Of a DNA stretch of 6,395 nt, positions 1 to 6,138 are shown in pieces (position 1 is the first letter of the stretch; every line of letters starts with the position of its first letter). Source of the stretch: Chitinophagaceae bacterium (GTDB taxonomy: Bacteria; Bacteroidota; Bacteroidia; Chitinophagales; Chitinophagaceae); assembly GCA_025455665.1 (NCBI GenBank), contig JALOMC010000143.1, positions 1-6,395 on the forward strand, given 5' to 3'. The position numbers and the translations under genes were made by a program. A model generated the notes under the pieces. The model was not told where the DNA came from. It did not search any database and saw only the letters and a program-made list of their open reading frames with translations.

Positions 1-1607
1 GCCGTGGGGTTGATCTGGTAAATGTTTTGCCCCCCACTGACCGACAGGTTCCAGCGCTTGCGGTAATCCTGCCCTACTGATTTGCTGATGGTACCACTGG
101 CGTACAAGCGCTGCGTACCAAAACCATAGCGCAGCCTGGCACTGATAGAATAGGAGCCGGTATCGCCCCAGCGTACAAACGAAGGCGTGGCTTCAAATAC
201 CCATTTTTCTACCGTGTTGTAAGAAATGCCCGGCAAAATGCCTGAAGTGCGAATGCTCCATTTTTGACTCCTCTTTGTGTAGCTGTAGCCTGATAGCAAA
301 AAGCCAAGTGGTTTAAACTTGTTGCCCCGCTTTGCCAGCGAGTCGAGGTAGCGGGGATCATTGAACTTCTTTTCCAGCGTATCCTTTTTCAGATAGTCCA
401 GCCGCTCTTCGGCAGTAAGTGGCATGGGCCGTATGCTGTCCCAATACGTCAGCGACTTTTTGTTGGCAGCGGTATCTACGCTTTTGATAACCCTTGTGTC
501 AAATACCTTGGCAATGTCTTTTGAAAAATCATAGTCGCTGTATACAGCCACAAAACTGGCACCTGCCTTGATGCCAAAAATGCCAAACGACGCCGATATC
601 TCGGTGTTTTGTGGCATCCATATTTTGTTGTTGACGGGAAAATATTGCTGGCGTATCAGCAGGCTATCTACCAATTCAATCTGCGATTCTTTGTTCAGAC
701 CCAGGTTCACGCCATGAATGCGCCAGCTGCCATCGATGATTTCGAGAAATCCACCCGCAAATAAGGGCTCGTATTTACGGCGGGGCATCACTTTTACACG
801 CAGTACTTCTTTGCCATCTTCAAAATAAGAGCCCTCGTATTTGTAGCGATAAAAGCCGAGGGCATTATCGCTGATAGGCGACACAAAACCGCGGCTGTTC
901 AGTCCTTCAATCTGAATATTGTTCTCGTACAGGTTAATCTCCAGGTCCTGCGGACTATTGAAACCAAAGCCGCTGCTGTTGCCGCTTACTTTGGCCGAAA
1001 TCACTTCTTCTTTGAAATCTTTTGGTAGGCGCCGGCTGTAGCGTGTAAGCGACTCGCTGAAGTATACAATACCCTTGCCAGTGCTGTCTATCACGTCGCG
1101 GTTGGGGTCAATCTTGCGTCCCAGTATTCGTTCGGGCATTTTGTACATCCTGATCATGCCCTTCATGTACACGGTAGTTTGCCACTGCTTTACTTCATTC
1201 AGGTACTCCTTCCGCTTTTTAATGGCGTTTCGGATGATTTCGTAAGCAGGGTCTTCGGCATTCGCCTTTACCACTACATCCATCAGTTCGGTCTGCTGAA
1301 AGTTGAGTTGAAAATCGACCGTTTGCCTGCCGGCTTTCACTTCCACCTTTTTCTCCTGCTTTTGGTAGCCTACAAAAGCACATACAATGGTGTAGGTGCC
1401 CGGCGACAGCTCGAGGGCATACAACCCTTCCGAATTGGCCACCGTACCCTTGGTATTACCTTTTACATACACCGAAGCATAAGCCAACGGCGCATTCAGG
1501 GTGTTTGTGATTTTGCCTTGCAGCACGGCCTGTGCCAGCAGGCTGGTGGGTAGCAATAAAAAACCTGCCACTATAGCGGGCAGGGTGCGGGGTAACAGTT
1601 TAAGCAT
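1..1607 (-). CDS. DUF5686 / carboxypeptidase-regulatory-like domain outer-membrane protein (C-terminus off window)
   Basis: An open frame runs from the ATG at 1607 without a stop to the left edge: 535 codons of a family that is usually about 800 residues or more. Residues 1-27 form a signal peptide (hydrophobic core, then LLAQA, cleavage likely after A27). Residues about 28-105 resemble a CarboxypepD_reg-like beta-sandwich, with GKITNTLNAPLAYASVYVKG, then SEGLY and PGTYTI. DPAYEIIRNAI at 119-129 followed by a Lys-rich stretch is typical of the start of DUF5686. The visible end has alternating aromatic/polar segments, as expected of outer-membrane beta strands. The family is common in Bacteroidota and its function is not established; location in the outer membrane is inferred. 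No other in-frame start precedes the signal peptide. It lies 72 bases downstream of the small membrane-protein gene on the same strand. Family call firm, role unknown. Confidence 0.9.
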   Translation of the reverse strand, partial: MLKLLPRTLPAIVAGFLLLPTSLLAQAVLQGKITNTLNAPLAYASVYVKGNTKGTVANSEGLYALELSPGTYTIVCAFVGYQKQEKKVEVKAGRQTVDFQLNFQQTELMDVVVKANAEDPAYEIIRNAIKKRKEYLNEVKQWQTTVYMKGMIRMYKMPERILGRKIDPNRDVIDSTGKGIVYFSESLTRYSRRLPKDFKEEVISAKVSGNSSGFGFNSPQDLEINLYENNIQIEGLNSRGFVSPISDNALGFYRYKYEGSYFEDGKEVLRVKVMPRRKYEPLFAGGFLEIIDGSWRIHGVNLGLNKESQIELVDSLLIRQQYFPVNNKIWMPQNTEISASFGIFGIKAGASFVAVYSDYDFSKDIAKVFDTRVIKSVDTAANKKSLTYWDSIRPMPLTAEERLDYLKKDTLEKKFNDPRYLDSLAKRGNKFKPLGFLLSGYSYTKRSQKWSIRTSGILPGISYNTVEKWVFEATPSFVRWGDTGSYSISARLRYGFGTQRLYASGTISKSVGQDYRKRWNLSVSGGQNIYQINPT

Positions 1608-1624
1608 AAGCCAGCATGTGTGTT

Positions 1625-1644
1625 TTTTGGAACGGCAGCCAAAA
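1625..1644. repeat. Inverted repeat TTTTGG-N8-CCAAAA in the 72-base gap
   Basis: Two perfect 6-base arms (1625-1630 and 1639-1644) are separated by 8 bases. The repeat lies between the candidate -7 element and the DUF5686 start, and its right arm overlaps that element. It could be an operator half-site pair or a weak AT-rich hairpin. It is not a convincing terminator, because no T run follows it on the minus strand. Arms this short can occur by chance. Confidence 0.3.
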
Positions 1645-1646
1645 TA
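1639..1646 (-). promoter_or_regulatory. Possible -7 element for the DUF5686 gene
   Basis: On the minus strand TATTTTGG lies 31 bases before the DUF5686 start. It resembles the Bacteroidota -7 consensus TAnnTTTG but with the spacing one base short. A TTTA sits about 19 bases upstream in place of the -33 TTTG. The match is imperfect, so this is only a candidate. If real, the DUF5686 gene has its own promoter rather than relying on read-through from the membrane-protein gene. Confidence 0.3.
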
Positions 1647-1679
1647 GAGGGACGACCCCGCAACTAAATGTGAAATGTG

Positions 1680-2036
1680 TTAAGCAGGCTTTCGGCGTAG
1701 ATAAGCGCCGGAAAGTGCACCCAAGCCTCCCACCAGGCCTCCTACCAGACTGGTGACCACCAACAGCGCCAACTTATTGCCGCCCATTGGCAGCACCTCG
1801 GCCATGCGGCCGGCCATAATGCCGGCGTTGGCCTGATTGATAACAAAGGCAAGTGTACCCCACAACAGTACTACGCCGGTAAAACCGGCCAGCGCTGCCC
1901 AGCCCGGCCTGATGGGTACCGCTACGGCTGCCAGCAGCGATGTGAGTGCCACCGTCCACCAGGGCAGCAAATCATTGAACACATATACCAGATAACCCAG
2001 CAGGATAGTGAGTACCAAAACAGCGAGAAACTTCAT
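1680..2036 (-). CDS. Small four-helix integral membrane protein, function unknown
   Basis: This 118-residue protein is almost wholly hydrophobic. Predicted membrane segments are roughly residues 3-20, 26-42, 46-68 and 87-111, with a loop at about 69-86 (QANAGIMAGRMAEVLPMGG) and a positively charged tail (YLRRKPA) that suggests a cytoplasmic C-terminus. The last segment is Gly-rich (VGGLVGGLGALSGAY), which favours tight helix packing. I recognise no family and assign no function. The start at 2036 gives a sensible hydrophobic N-terminus; it is preceded by an A/T-rich stretch (aaaaaatattt) and no Shine-Dalgarno sequence, as is usual in this phylum. It starts 58 bases after the acylase stop on the same strand, so co-transcription is plausible. 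A 61-residue frame inside it (1774-1959) is a shadow. Confidence 0.8.
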   Translation of the reverse strand: MKFLAVLVLTILLGYLVYVFNDLLPWWTVALTSLLAAVAVPIRPGWAALAGFTGVVLLWGTLAFVINQANAGIMAGRMAEVLPMGGNKLALLVVTSLVGGLVGGLGALSGAYLRRKPA

Positions 2037-2065
2037 GCGAAATATTTTTTGAATACAGGTGAATG

Positions 2066-2081
2066 GCTGCCCTCGGGCAGC
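2066..2081. repeat. GC-rich hairpin between the acylase and membrane-protein genes
   Basis: GCTGCCCTCGGGCAGC forms a perfect stem of 6-7 base pairs with a very small loop, in the 58-base gap 13 bases after the acylase stop codon. On the minus strand the bases after it are mixed (cattcacctg), with no T run, so it lacks the tail of an intrinsic terminator. It may stabilise the 3' end of the acylase message or cause partial termination that lowers expression of the next gene. Its structure is clear; its function is inferred. Confidence 0.5.
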
Positions 2082-2094
2082 TTGTTGCCCCGTG

Positions 2095-4548
2095 TTATGC
2101 TTTTGAAAAGGTCATGCGCCACTTCACTTTGTCTGAGCCTTTGTCGGCGGCCGTCATGATCCATAGCGAGTAGTACTGCCCTGCAGCCCACTTGTCTACA
2201 AACATGTCGTAAAAGCGACTGCCGGGGTTGCCATGCTGTCCGCCGGGATACACGCCGTAGGCTTCTGTTTTATCGGTGAGGTGTACAATCACCCGCCAGC
2301 TGGGGCCATGCGCCTCTTTGGTGGCGTTTATTATTTTGGCGCCTCCCCCAATGTTCAGATGGAGCCTGCTAAAGCCTGGCAGGCCATTCAGCAGGTGCTT
2401 TACCCGGGTATCTTTCACTTTAGCCCAGCGCAGATCGGTTACAGTTTTCAATTTTTCGGCTGTTTTGTTCAGAGCAGCCGTTACCATCATCGGTAGTGTT
2501 TCTATTTCTGTGGTCGTCACATTGTCTACAAACGAAAACGCCGAATCGCGGCGCAGCGCTTCAAACAAAGTATGGTCTTGCGGCCAGGCTACCGGCAGTT
2601 TGTCGGGGCGTAGCAAATTGTCGGCCCAAACTGTATCGGCCAGTTGATGCCACCATTCGGTAAAAATGGTTTGTCCTTTTGAGGCGGTGTCGGCCTGGTA
2701 ATTCCACGCCTGTATTTCGTTCAGCAGGGCTTTGGCGTCAGCCGTCAATGCTGCATCCTGCGTATTTTTCAGTAGCAATGGCACCGCCATTTCGCCAAAC
2801 ACATTGTAGTTATCCGTTTGCATGCGCTGCATGTCTTGCGGGGTCACGCCCTGCATGCCCGCCAGCATCCGATTGATGATAACGCCACGGTACACATCGT
2901 GGATGCCACCCAGGTAAAAAGGATAGGTTGTATCGGCCGGCAGCTGATTGGCACTGCTGATGAAGCCCCGGGCCGGATTTTTCATGTGTACATTATCGGC
3001 ATTGTCGATCCAGCCCTGCCAGCGAAAGCTGCTATCCCATCCCGGCATCACAAAGTCTCCCTGCCGGCGCCACTTCGCCGGAAACTGGGCTTGCTGCCAC
3101 CAGGCAATGGTGTCGGTTTTACTGGCGAAAATGAAATTCTGCCCCGGGCATTTATACTGCCTGATTGCGGCCAGGTAATCATCGTAGTTTTTTGCACGGT
3201 TCAGCGCCTTAAAAGGTCCGAGTTCCAGGCTATTATCGTGGGCTTTCCAACGAATGGCATAGGCCTTGCCTTTTTGCCAGCCTTCGATGGCACCGTGGTA
3301 GTCATCATTATACATCACTGGTCCCCATTCGGTTACGGGTACTTTATCTATAAAATCGGCCTTACCACGTATGCGGATGGTTTCGGTACGCCAGGCTGTT
3401 TTGCGCCACTCACCATTGTACAGGTACTCATTCATACTACTGTCGCGAAAACGCACTTCATAAAAGTCCATTACATCTCGCATGGCATTGGTCACGCCCC
3501 AGGCAATGCTGTCATTGAAACCAATGACCACGGAAGGTGCCCCAGGAAAGCTAACGCCGTACACATTGTACTCAGGCGTGTGTATTTGTACTTCAAACCA
3601 AAGTGAGGGCAGGTTAAGGCCCAGGTGTGGATCATTGCACAAAATAGGCCGGCCACTGGCACTACGGCTGCCACCTACTATCCAGTTGTTGCTGCCATTA
3701 TCGGGGTCAGGCTTGTCGGGCTGGTAGGCCAGCGCCGGCGCATCGGCAGCATACAGCGAGTCGAGATTGGCGGGCGCTACCGGCAACGGCGTAGCTACCT
3801 GGTAAGCAGTGCCCTTGGGGGCTATCGGGTCCAGCGAATCGGGCTGAATGGGAAACACTTTTTCGAACGATTCATTGCCCAAATGCTGGCGCAAATTGGT
3901 CATTTCAAAATCATCAAAATCGCTGGCCAGATCGTAGCTCATGTATTTCAGAAACAAGGCCGAATGAAGGGGTGTCCAGGCCTCGGGCTCATAATTCAGC
4001 AGCTTGTACTCAATGGGATAGTCGGCTGGCGACAGCTGATCAATGTAGTGGTTCACACCGGCGGCATAAGCTTCCATGGCGGCCTTGTCTTCAGGCACTT
4101 CGTTCATGGCCTTCAGCGAGTTTTCGGCGGCCAGCAGCATACCCATCCGGCGCATCCGTCGGTCGTGGCGCTCCAGCACACTGTTGTCGCCTACTTTTTC
4201 GCCCAATATTTCGCAAAGGCGGCCCGCCGCTGCCATGGCCTGAAACTGCATTTGCCAGAGCCGAAATTTGGCATGCAGGTAGCCCTGCACGAAGTAGGCG
4301 TCCTGATCATTTTGTGCAAAAATGTGCGGTACCAGGCGCTCATCTACAAACACCTCCACCTGCTGCTGCAGCTGCGTGGTACGCAGGTTCAGGTCAAAAC
4401 TGGCATCGGCAGGCTCCGCATTTTGCCACAAGCCGTGCGAAGGGCTCAGCAATTTGCCCAGGGGTGGAATGCTACCAATGCTGCTATTCAAGGCTACTAC
4501 CAGTGCAGTGGTAGCCACAGCACTGAGCAAAAACGGTACAATACGCAT
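2095..4548 (-). CDS. Penicillin acylase family protein (Ntn hydrolase), self-processing amidase
   Basis: Complete 817-residue precursor, normal length for the family. Residues about 4-22 are a signal peptide or N-terminal anchor, so the enzyme acts in the periplasm. The alpha region runs to about 240, then a Pro/Ala-rich spacer (about 241-285), then the beta chain beginning at Ser286 in the motif G-SNNW. This Ser is the expected nucleophile, freed by autocatalytic cleavage. Counting Ser286 as B1, the next 80 residues align without gaps to my recollection of E. coli penicillin G acylase: His308 falls at B23 (NDPHLGL), and Asp358 and Asp361 at B73 and B76, the known calcium ligands. Asn534 in SSANQLPA is the likely oxyanion-hole Asn (B241 equivalent). 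The C-terminal GGQHGNPGSRFYD segment is typical. Family members cleave amides such as beta-lactam side chains or acyl-homoserine lactones; the substrate here cannot be read from sequence. First gene of a possible three-gene minus-strand run. Confidence 0.95.
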   Translation of the reverse strand: MRIVPFLLSAVATTALVVALNSSIGSIPPLGKLLSPSHGLWQNAEPADASFDLNLRTTQLQQQVEVFVDERLVPHIFAQNDQDAYFVQGYLHAKFRLWQMQFQAMAAAGRLCEILGEKVGDNSVLERHDRRMRRMGMLLAAENSLKAMNEVPEDKAAMEAYAAGVNHYIDQLSPADYPIEYKLLNYEPEAWTPLHSALFLKYMSYDLASDFDDFEMTNLRQHLGNESFEKVFPIQPDSLDPIAPKGTAYQVATPLPVAPANLDSLYAADAPALAYQPDKPDPDNGSNNWIVGGSRSASGRPILCNDPHLGLNLPSLWFEVQIHTPEYNVYGVSFPGAPSVVIGFNDSIAWGVTNAMRDVMDFYEVRFRDSSMNEYLYNGEWRKTAWRTETIRIRGKADFIDKVPVTEWGPVMYNDDYHGAIEGWQKGKAYAIRWKAHDNSLELGPFKALNRAKNYDDYLAAIRQYKCPGQNFIFASKTDTIAWWQQAQFPAKWRRQGDFVMPGWDSSFRWQGWIDNADNVHMKNPARGFISSANQLPADTTYPFYLGGIHDVYRGVIINRMLAGMQGVTPQDMQRMQTDNYNVFGEMAVPLLLKNTQDAALTADAKALLNEIQAWNYQADTASKGQTIFTEWWHQLADTVWADNLLRPDKLPVAWPQDHTLFEALRRDSAFSFVDNVTTTEIETLPMMVTAALNKTAEKLKTVTDLRWAKVKDTRVKHLLNGLPGFSRLHLNIGGGAKIINATKEAHGPSWRVIVHLTDKTEAYGVYPGGQHGNPGSRFYDMFVDKWAAGQYYSLWIMTAADKGSDKVKWRMTFSKA
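4497..4514. repeat. Near-perfect 18-base palindrome in the acylase signal-peptide codons
   Basis: CTACCAgTGCAgTGGTAG is symmetric except for one G/G pair, and lies at about codons 12-17 of the acylase. In the mRNA it could fold as a 6-base-pair hairpin about 35 bases after the start codon, where structure can slow early elongation. It encodes ordinary signal-peptide residues (around TTALVV), so codon repetition may explain it. No function is claimed. Confidence 0.35.
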
Positions 4549-4620
4549 GCAAGCAACTAGTTTATGGGGTGGGTGAAAATAAGGACAATTGCAATAACTG
4601 AACCTGCACGAACCACTGCG

Positions 4621-4641
4621 GTAGCTGCCGGCATCAGCTAC
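4621..4641. repeat. Perfect 7-7-7 inverted repeat, operator-like, at the miaE promoter
   Basis: GTAGCTG (4621-4627) and CAGCTAC (4635-4641) are perfect reverse complements separated by 7 bases (ccggcat). The right arm overlaps the first three bases of the candidate miaE -7 element. CTGC at 4616-4619 and GCAG at 4646-4649 add an offset outer pair. Two arms 14 bases apart centre to centre would suit a dimeric DNA-binding protein that blocks RNA polymerase. If transcription starts near the miaE ATG, the repeat lies outside the miaE message and would act as DNA, not RNA. Confidence 0.4.
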
Positions 4642-4646
4642 ATTTG
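4639..4646 (+). promoter_or_regulatory. Bacteroidota -7 promoter element for miaE
   Basis: TACATTTG matches TAnnTTTG at every fixed position and ends 4 bases before the miaE ATG. With transcription starting a few bases after this element, the message would be leaderless or nearly so. The -33 position (about 4616-4619, CTGC) matches TTTG poorly, so the call rests on the -7 element and its placement. It also supports the ATG at 4651 over the upstream in-frame ATG at 4564. Confidence 0.55.
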
Positions 4647-4650
4647 CAGC

Positions 4651-5262
4651 ATGGAAGCTAATATCGGATTACAAAAAAATATACTAGGCCTGCAACTGCC
4701 TACCGACCCCCGGTGGGTAAACCTGGCTGAGATATCGCTGGAAGAAATACTGACCGACCACGCCTACTGTGAGCAAAAAGCTGCGGTAAGCTGCATGAGC
4801 CTGATACAACGATACAGCGACCGCGATGTGCTGGTAGATGAGCTATCGCCTATCGTGACGGAAGAGTGGGGGCATTTCAGGCTGGTGCTGGCCGAAATAC
4901 GCAAGCGAGGCTTTCAGCTGGGAAAGCAGCGAAAGGATGAGTATGTAAACGCCCTGTTTGGTTTTGAAAAAAAGGGCGGTAGCGAAGAAGACCGGCTGTT
5001 GGACAAACTGCTGATTTGTGCCCTGATAGAAGCCCGCAGCTGCGAACGATTCAAGCGCCTGAGCGAAGGACTGGATGACGAATACCTGAGCCGTTTTTAC
5101 CGCCGCTTCATGGAAAGCGAAGCCGGGCATTACCGCACCTTTATTGACCTGGCCCGCCAATACGTACCCGAAGAAAAAGTATGGGCCCGCTGGGAAGAAT
5201 GGCTGGTGTTTGAAGCAGGCATCATGCAGCAGCTATCGCCCCGCGGCGATCGGATGCACTAA
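4651..5262 (+). CDS. miaE: tRNA-(ms2io6A)-hydroxylase, MiaE family
   Basis: This 203-residue protein fits the MiaE family, a ferritin-like diiron monooxygenase that uses O2 to hydroxylate the isopentenyl group of ms2i6A at tRNA position 37. Four helices carry the expected ligands: Glu41 (DHAYCEQKAA), E72-W-G-H75, a Glu in EARSCERF (127 or 132), and E157-A-G-H160 (ESEAGHYRTF). The two ExxH motifs on the second and fourth ligand helices are the diiron signature. The N-terminal LPTDPRWVNLA and LEEILTDHAYCE segments are also typical. The frame is open back to an ATG at 4564, but those 29 extra codons (VKIRTIAITEPARTTAV) look like translated promoter DNA, and 4651 sits just after a perfect -7 element. 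It is divergent from the acylase and ends 9 bases from the convergent pyrF stop. An O2-dependent enzyme suggests an aerobic host. Exact ligand assignments are inferred from the motif pattern. Confidence 0.93.
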   Translation: MEANIGLQKNILGLQLPTDPRWVNLAEISLEEILTDHAYCEQKAAVSCMSLIQRYSDRDVLVDELSPIVTEEWGHFRLVLAEIRKRGFQLGKQRKDEYVNALFGFEKKGGSEEDRLLDKLLICALIEARSCERFKRLSEGLDDEYLSRFYRRFMESEAGHYRTFIDLARQYVPEEKVWARWEEWLVFEAGIMQQLSPRGDRMH

Positions 5263-5271
5263 GCCGCTACA

Positions 5272-6138
5272 TCAGCTGGCAGCACTTAGGTAGGCACTCA
5301 TTTCGGTTTGGTATTCGGCCGCTATTTGGGCAGCAGCTTCCAGGTAGTCTTCGTGCGGCGAGGCGTAAATGATGGCCCGGCTGGCATTTACCAGCAGGCC
5401 GGCATCGGCATTCAGGCCGTGCTTCGATACATCGGCCAAACTGCCCCCCTGAAAACCAACCCCCGGCACCAGCAAAAAATGTTCAGGTGCCAGCTGGCGT
5501 ATATGTGAAAGTTCATGCGCCTGGGTGGCACCTACCACATACATCAGGTTTTCCGGACTGCCCCATTGGTTCACGGTTTGTATCACTTTTTCGTACAGCA
5601 ACTCTGAGCGGCCGGGACCGGCCAGATTGGGTACCAAATCGAGGCCGCTTTCGGCCCTTGGCACCAGGGCCATGCGCTGAAAATCAGCGCTACCCTTGTT
5701 GCTGGTGAGGGCCAACACAATGGTCCATTTGTTTTCATACTCCAAAAAAGGCCGGATGCTGTCTTCACCCATGTACGGCGCCACCGTAATGGCGTCGGCA
5801 CCCATGGTTTCAAAAAAAGCCCGGGCATACTGGCTCGAGGTATTGCCAATATCGCCCCGCTTGGCATCGGCTATTTTCAGGTGCGTATCAGGAATGGCCC
5901 GAAAGGTTGCCTCCATAATTTCCCAGCCGCGGCCCCCCATGGCTTCATAAAAAGCCGTATTAATCTTGTAGGCTACGCAATAAGGCAGGGTAGCCTTTAT
6001 CATGTCATGGTTAAACTGCAATACTGCATCGGGACGGCCCTGCAAATGAGCAGGAAGCTTGGTTTCATCGGTATCCAGCCCTACACACAAGTAGCTTTTT
6101 GTTTGCCCAATGGCGGTCACCAGTTGTTGGCGATTCAT
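5272..6138 (-). CDS. pyrF: Orotidine-5'-phosphate decarboxylase, type 2
   Basis: This enzyme converts orotidine 5'-phosphate to UMP, the last step of de novo pyrimidine synthesis, in the cytoplasm. At 288 residues it is a full-length type 2 (longer) form. Motifs run in order along the TIM barrel: VGLDTD (19-24, substrate Asp22), YKIN (57-60, Lys58), the catalytic DAKRGDIGNTS (91-101, with Asp91, Lys93 and Asp96), VGAT (202-205), PGVGFQGG (225-232) and NASRAIIYA (251-259, where Arg254 likely binds the phosphate). The start at 6138 gives the usual family N-terminus (MNRQQLVTAI, then SYLCVGLDTD). No Shine-Dalgarno sequence is visible. Its ATG overlaps the upstream RES gene's TGA in an ATGA junction, which suggests co-transcription and coupled translation. 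It converges on miaE with 9 bases between stop codons and no terminator in the gap. Confidence 0.97.
   Translation of the reverse strand: MNRQQLVTAIGQTKSYLCVGLDTDETKLPAHLQGRPDAVLQFNHDMIKATLPYCVAYKINTAFYEAMGGRGWEIMEATFRAIPDTHLKIADAKRGDIGNTSSQYARAFFETMGADAITVAPYMGEDSIRPFLEYENKWTIVLALTSNKGSADFQRMALVPRAESGLDLVPNLAGPGRSELLYEKVIQTVNQWGSPENLMYVVGATQAHELSHIRQLAPEHFLLVPGVGFQGGSLADVSKHGLNADAGLLVNASRAIIYASPHEDYLEAAAQIAAEYQTEMSAYLSAAS

Larger units (their letters stand above)
4549..4650. promoter_or_regulatory. Divergent intergenic region between the acylase gene and miaE
   Basis: These 102 bases separate two divergently transcribed genes and must hold both promoters if each is transcribed on its own. 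On the plus side a perfect TAnnTTTG element lies beside the miaE start. On the minus side I see no clean match: TATTTTCA, some 30 bases before the acylase start, has only part of the consensus. Neither gene shows a Shine-Dalgarno sequence. Apart from the inverted repeat listed separately, nothing else stands out. Confidence 0.6.

Noticed and set aside
1179..1553. A 124-codon plus-strand open frame
   Set aside because: It is antisense to the signal peptide and regulatory-like domain of the DUF5686 gene, which carries the real family signature.
2066..2081. The hairpin as an intrinsic terminator
   Set aside because: No T run follows on either strand, and the next same-strand gene starts 30 bases later.
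2818..3606. A 262-codon plus-strand open frame
   Set aside because: It is also antisense to the acylase, with low-complexity Ile/His-rich translation and no promoter or motif. Shadow of the real gene.
1..4548. The DUF5686, membrane-protein and acylase genes as a new defence or biosynthetic system
   Set aside because: The three lie on one strand, but two are common Bacteroidota families and nothing in their sequences links them to one task. There are no mobile-element, nuclease or sensor genes, so this is better read as ordinary neighbouring genes.
3625..4560. A 311-codon plus-strand open frame antisense to the acylase
   Set aside because: It lies wholly opposite a gene with clear catalytic motifs, and its translation shows no recognisable domain. 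It is an antisense shadow of the codon pattern.
4564..4650. N-terminal extension of MiaE from the ATG at 4564
   Set aside because: The 29 extra residues do not resemble the family, and they would translate across a perfect -7 element and the inverted repeat. The ATG at 4651 fits better.
4843..5160. A 105-codon minus-strand open frame opposite miaE
   Set aside because: It lies entirely within miaE, which has an intact diiron motif set. No independent support.
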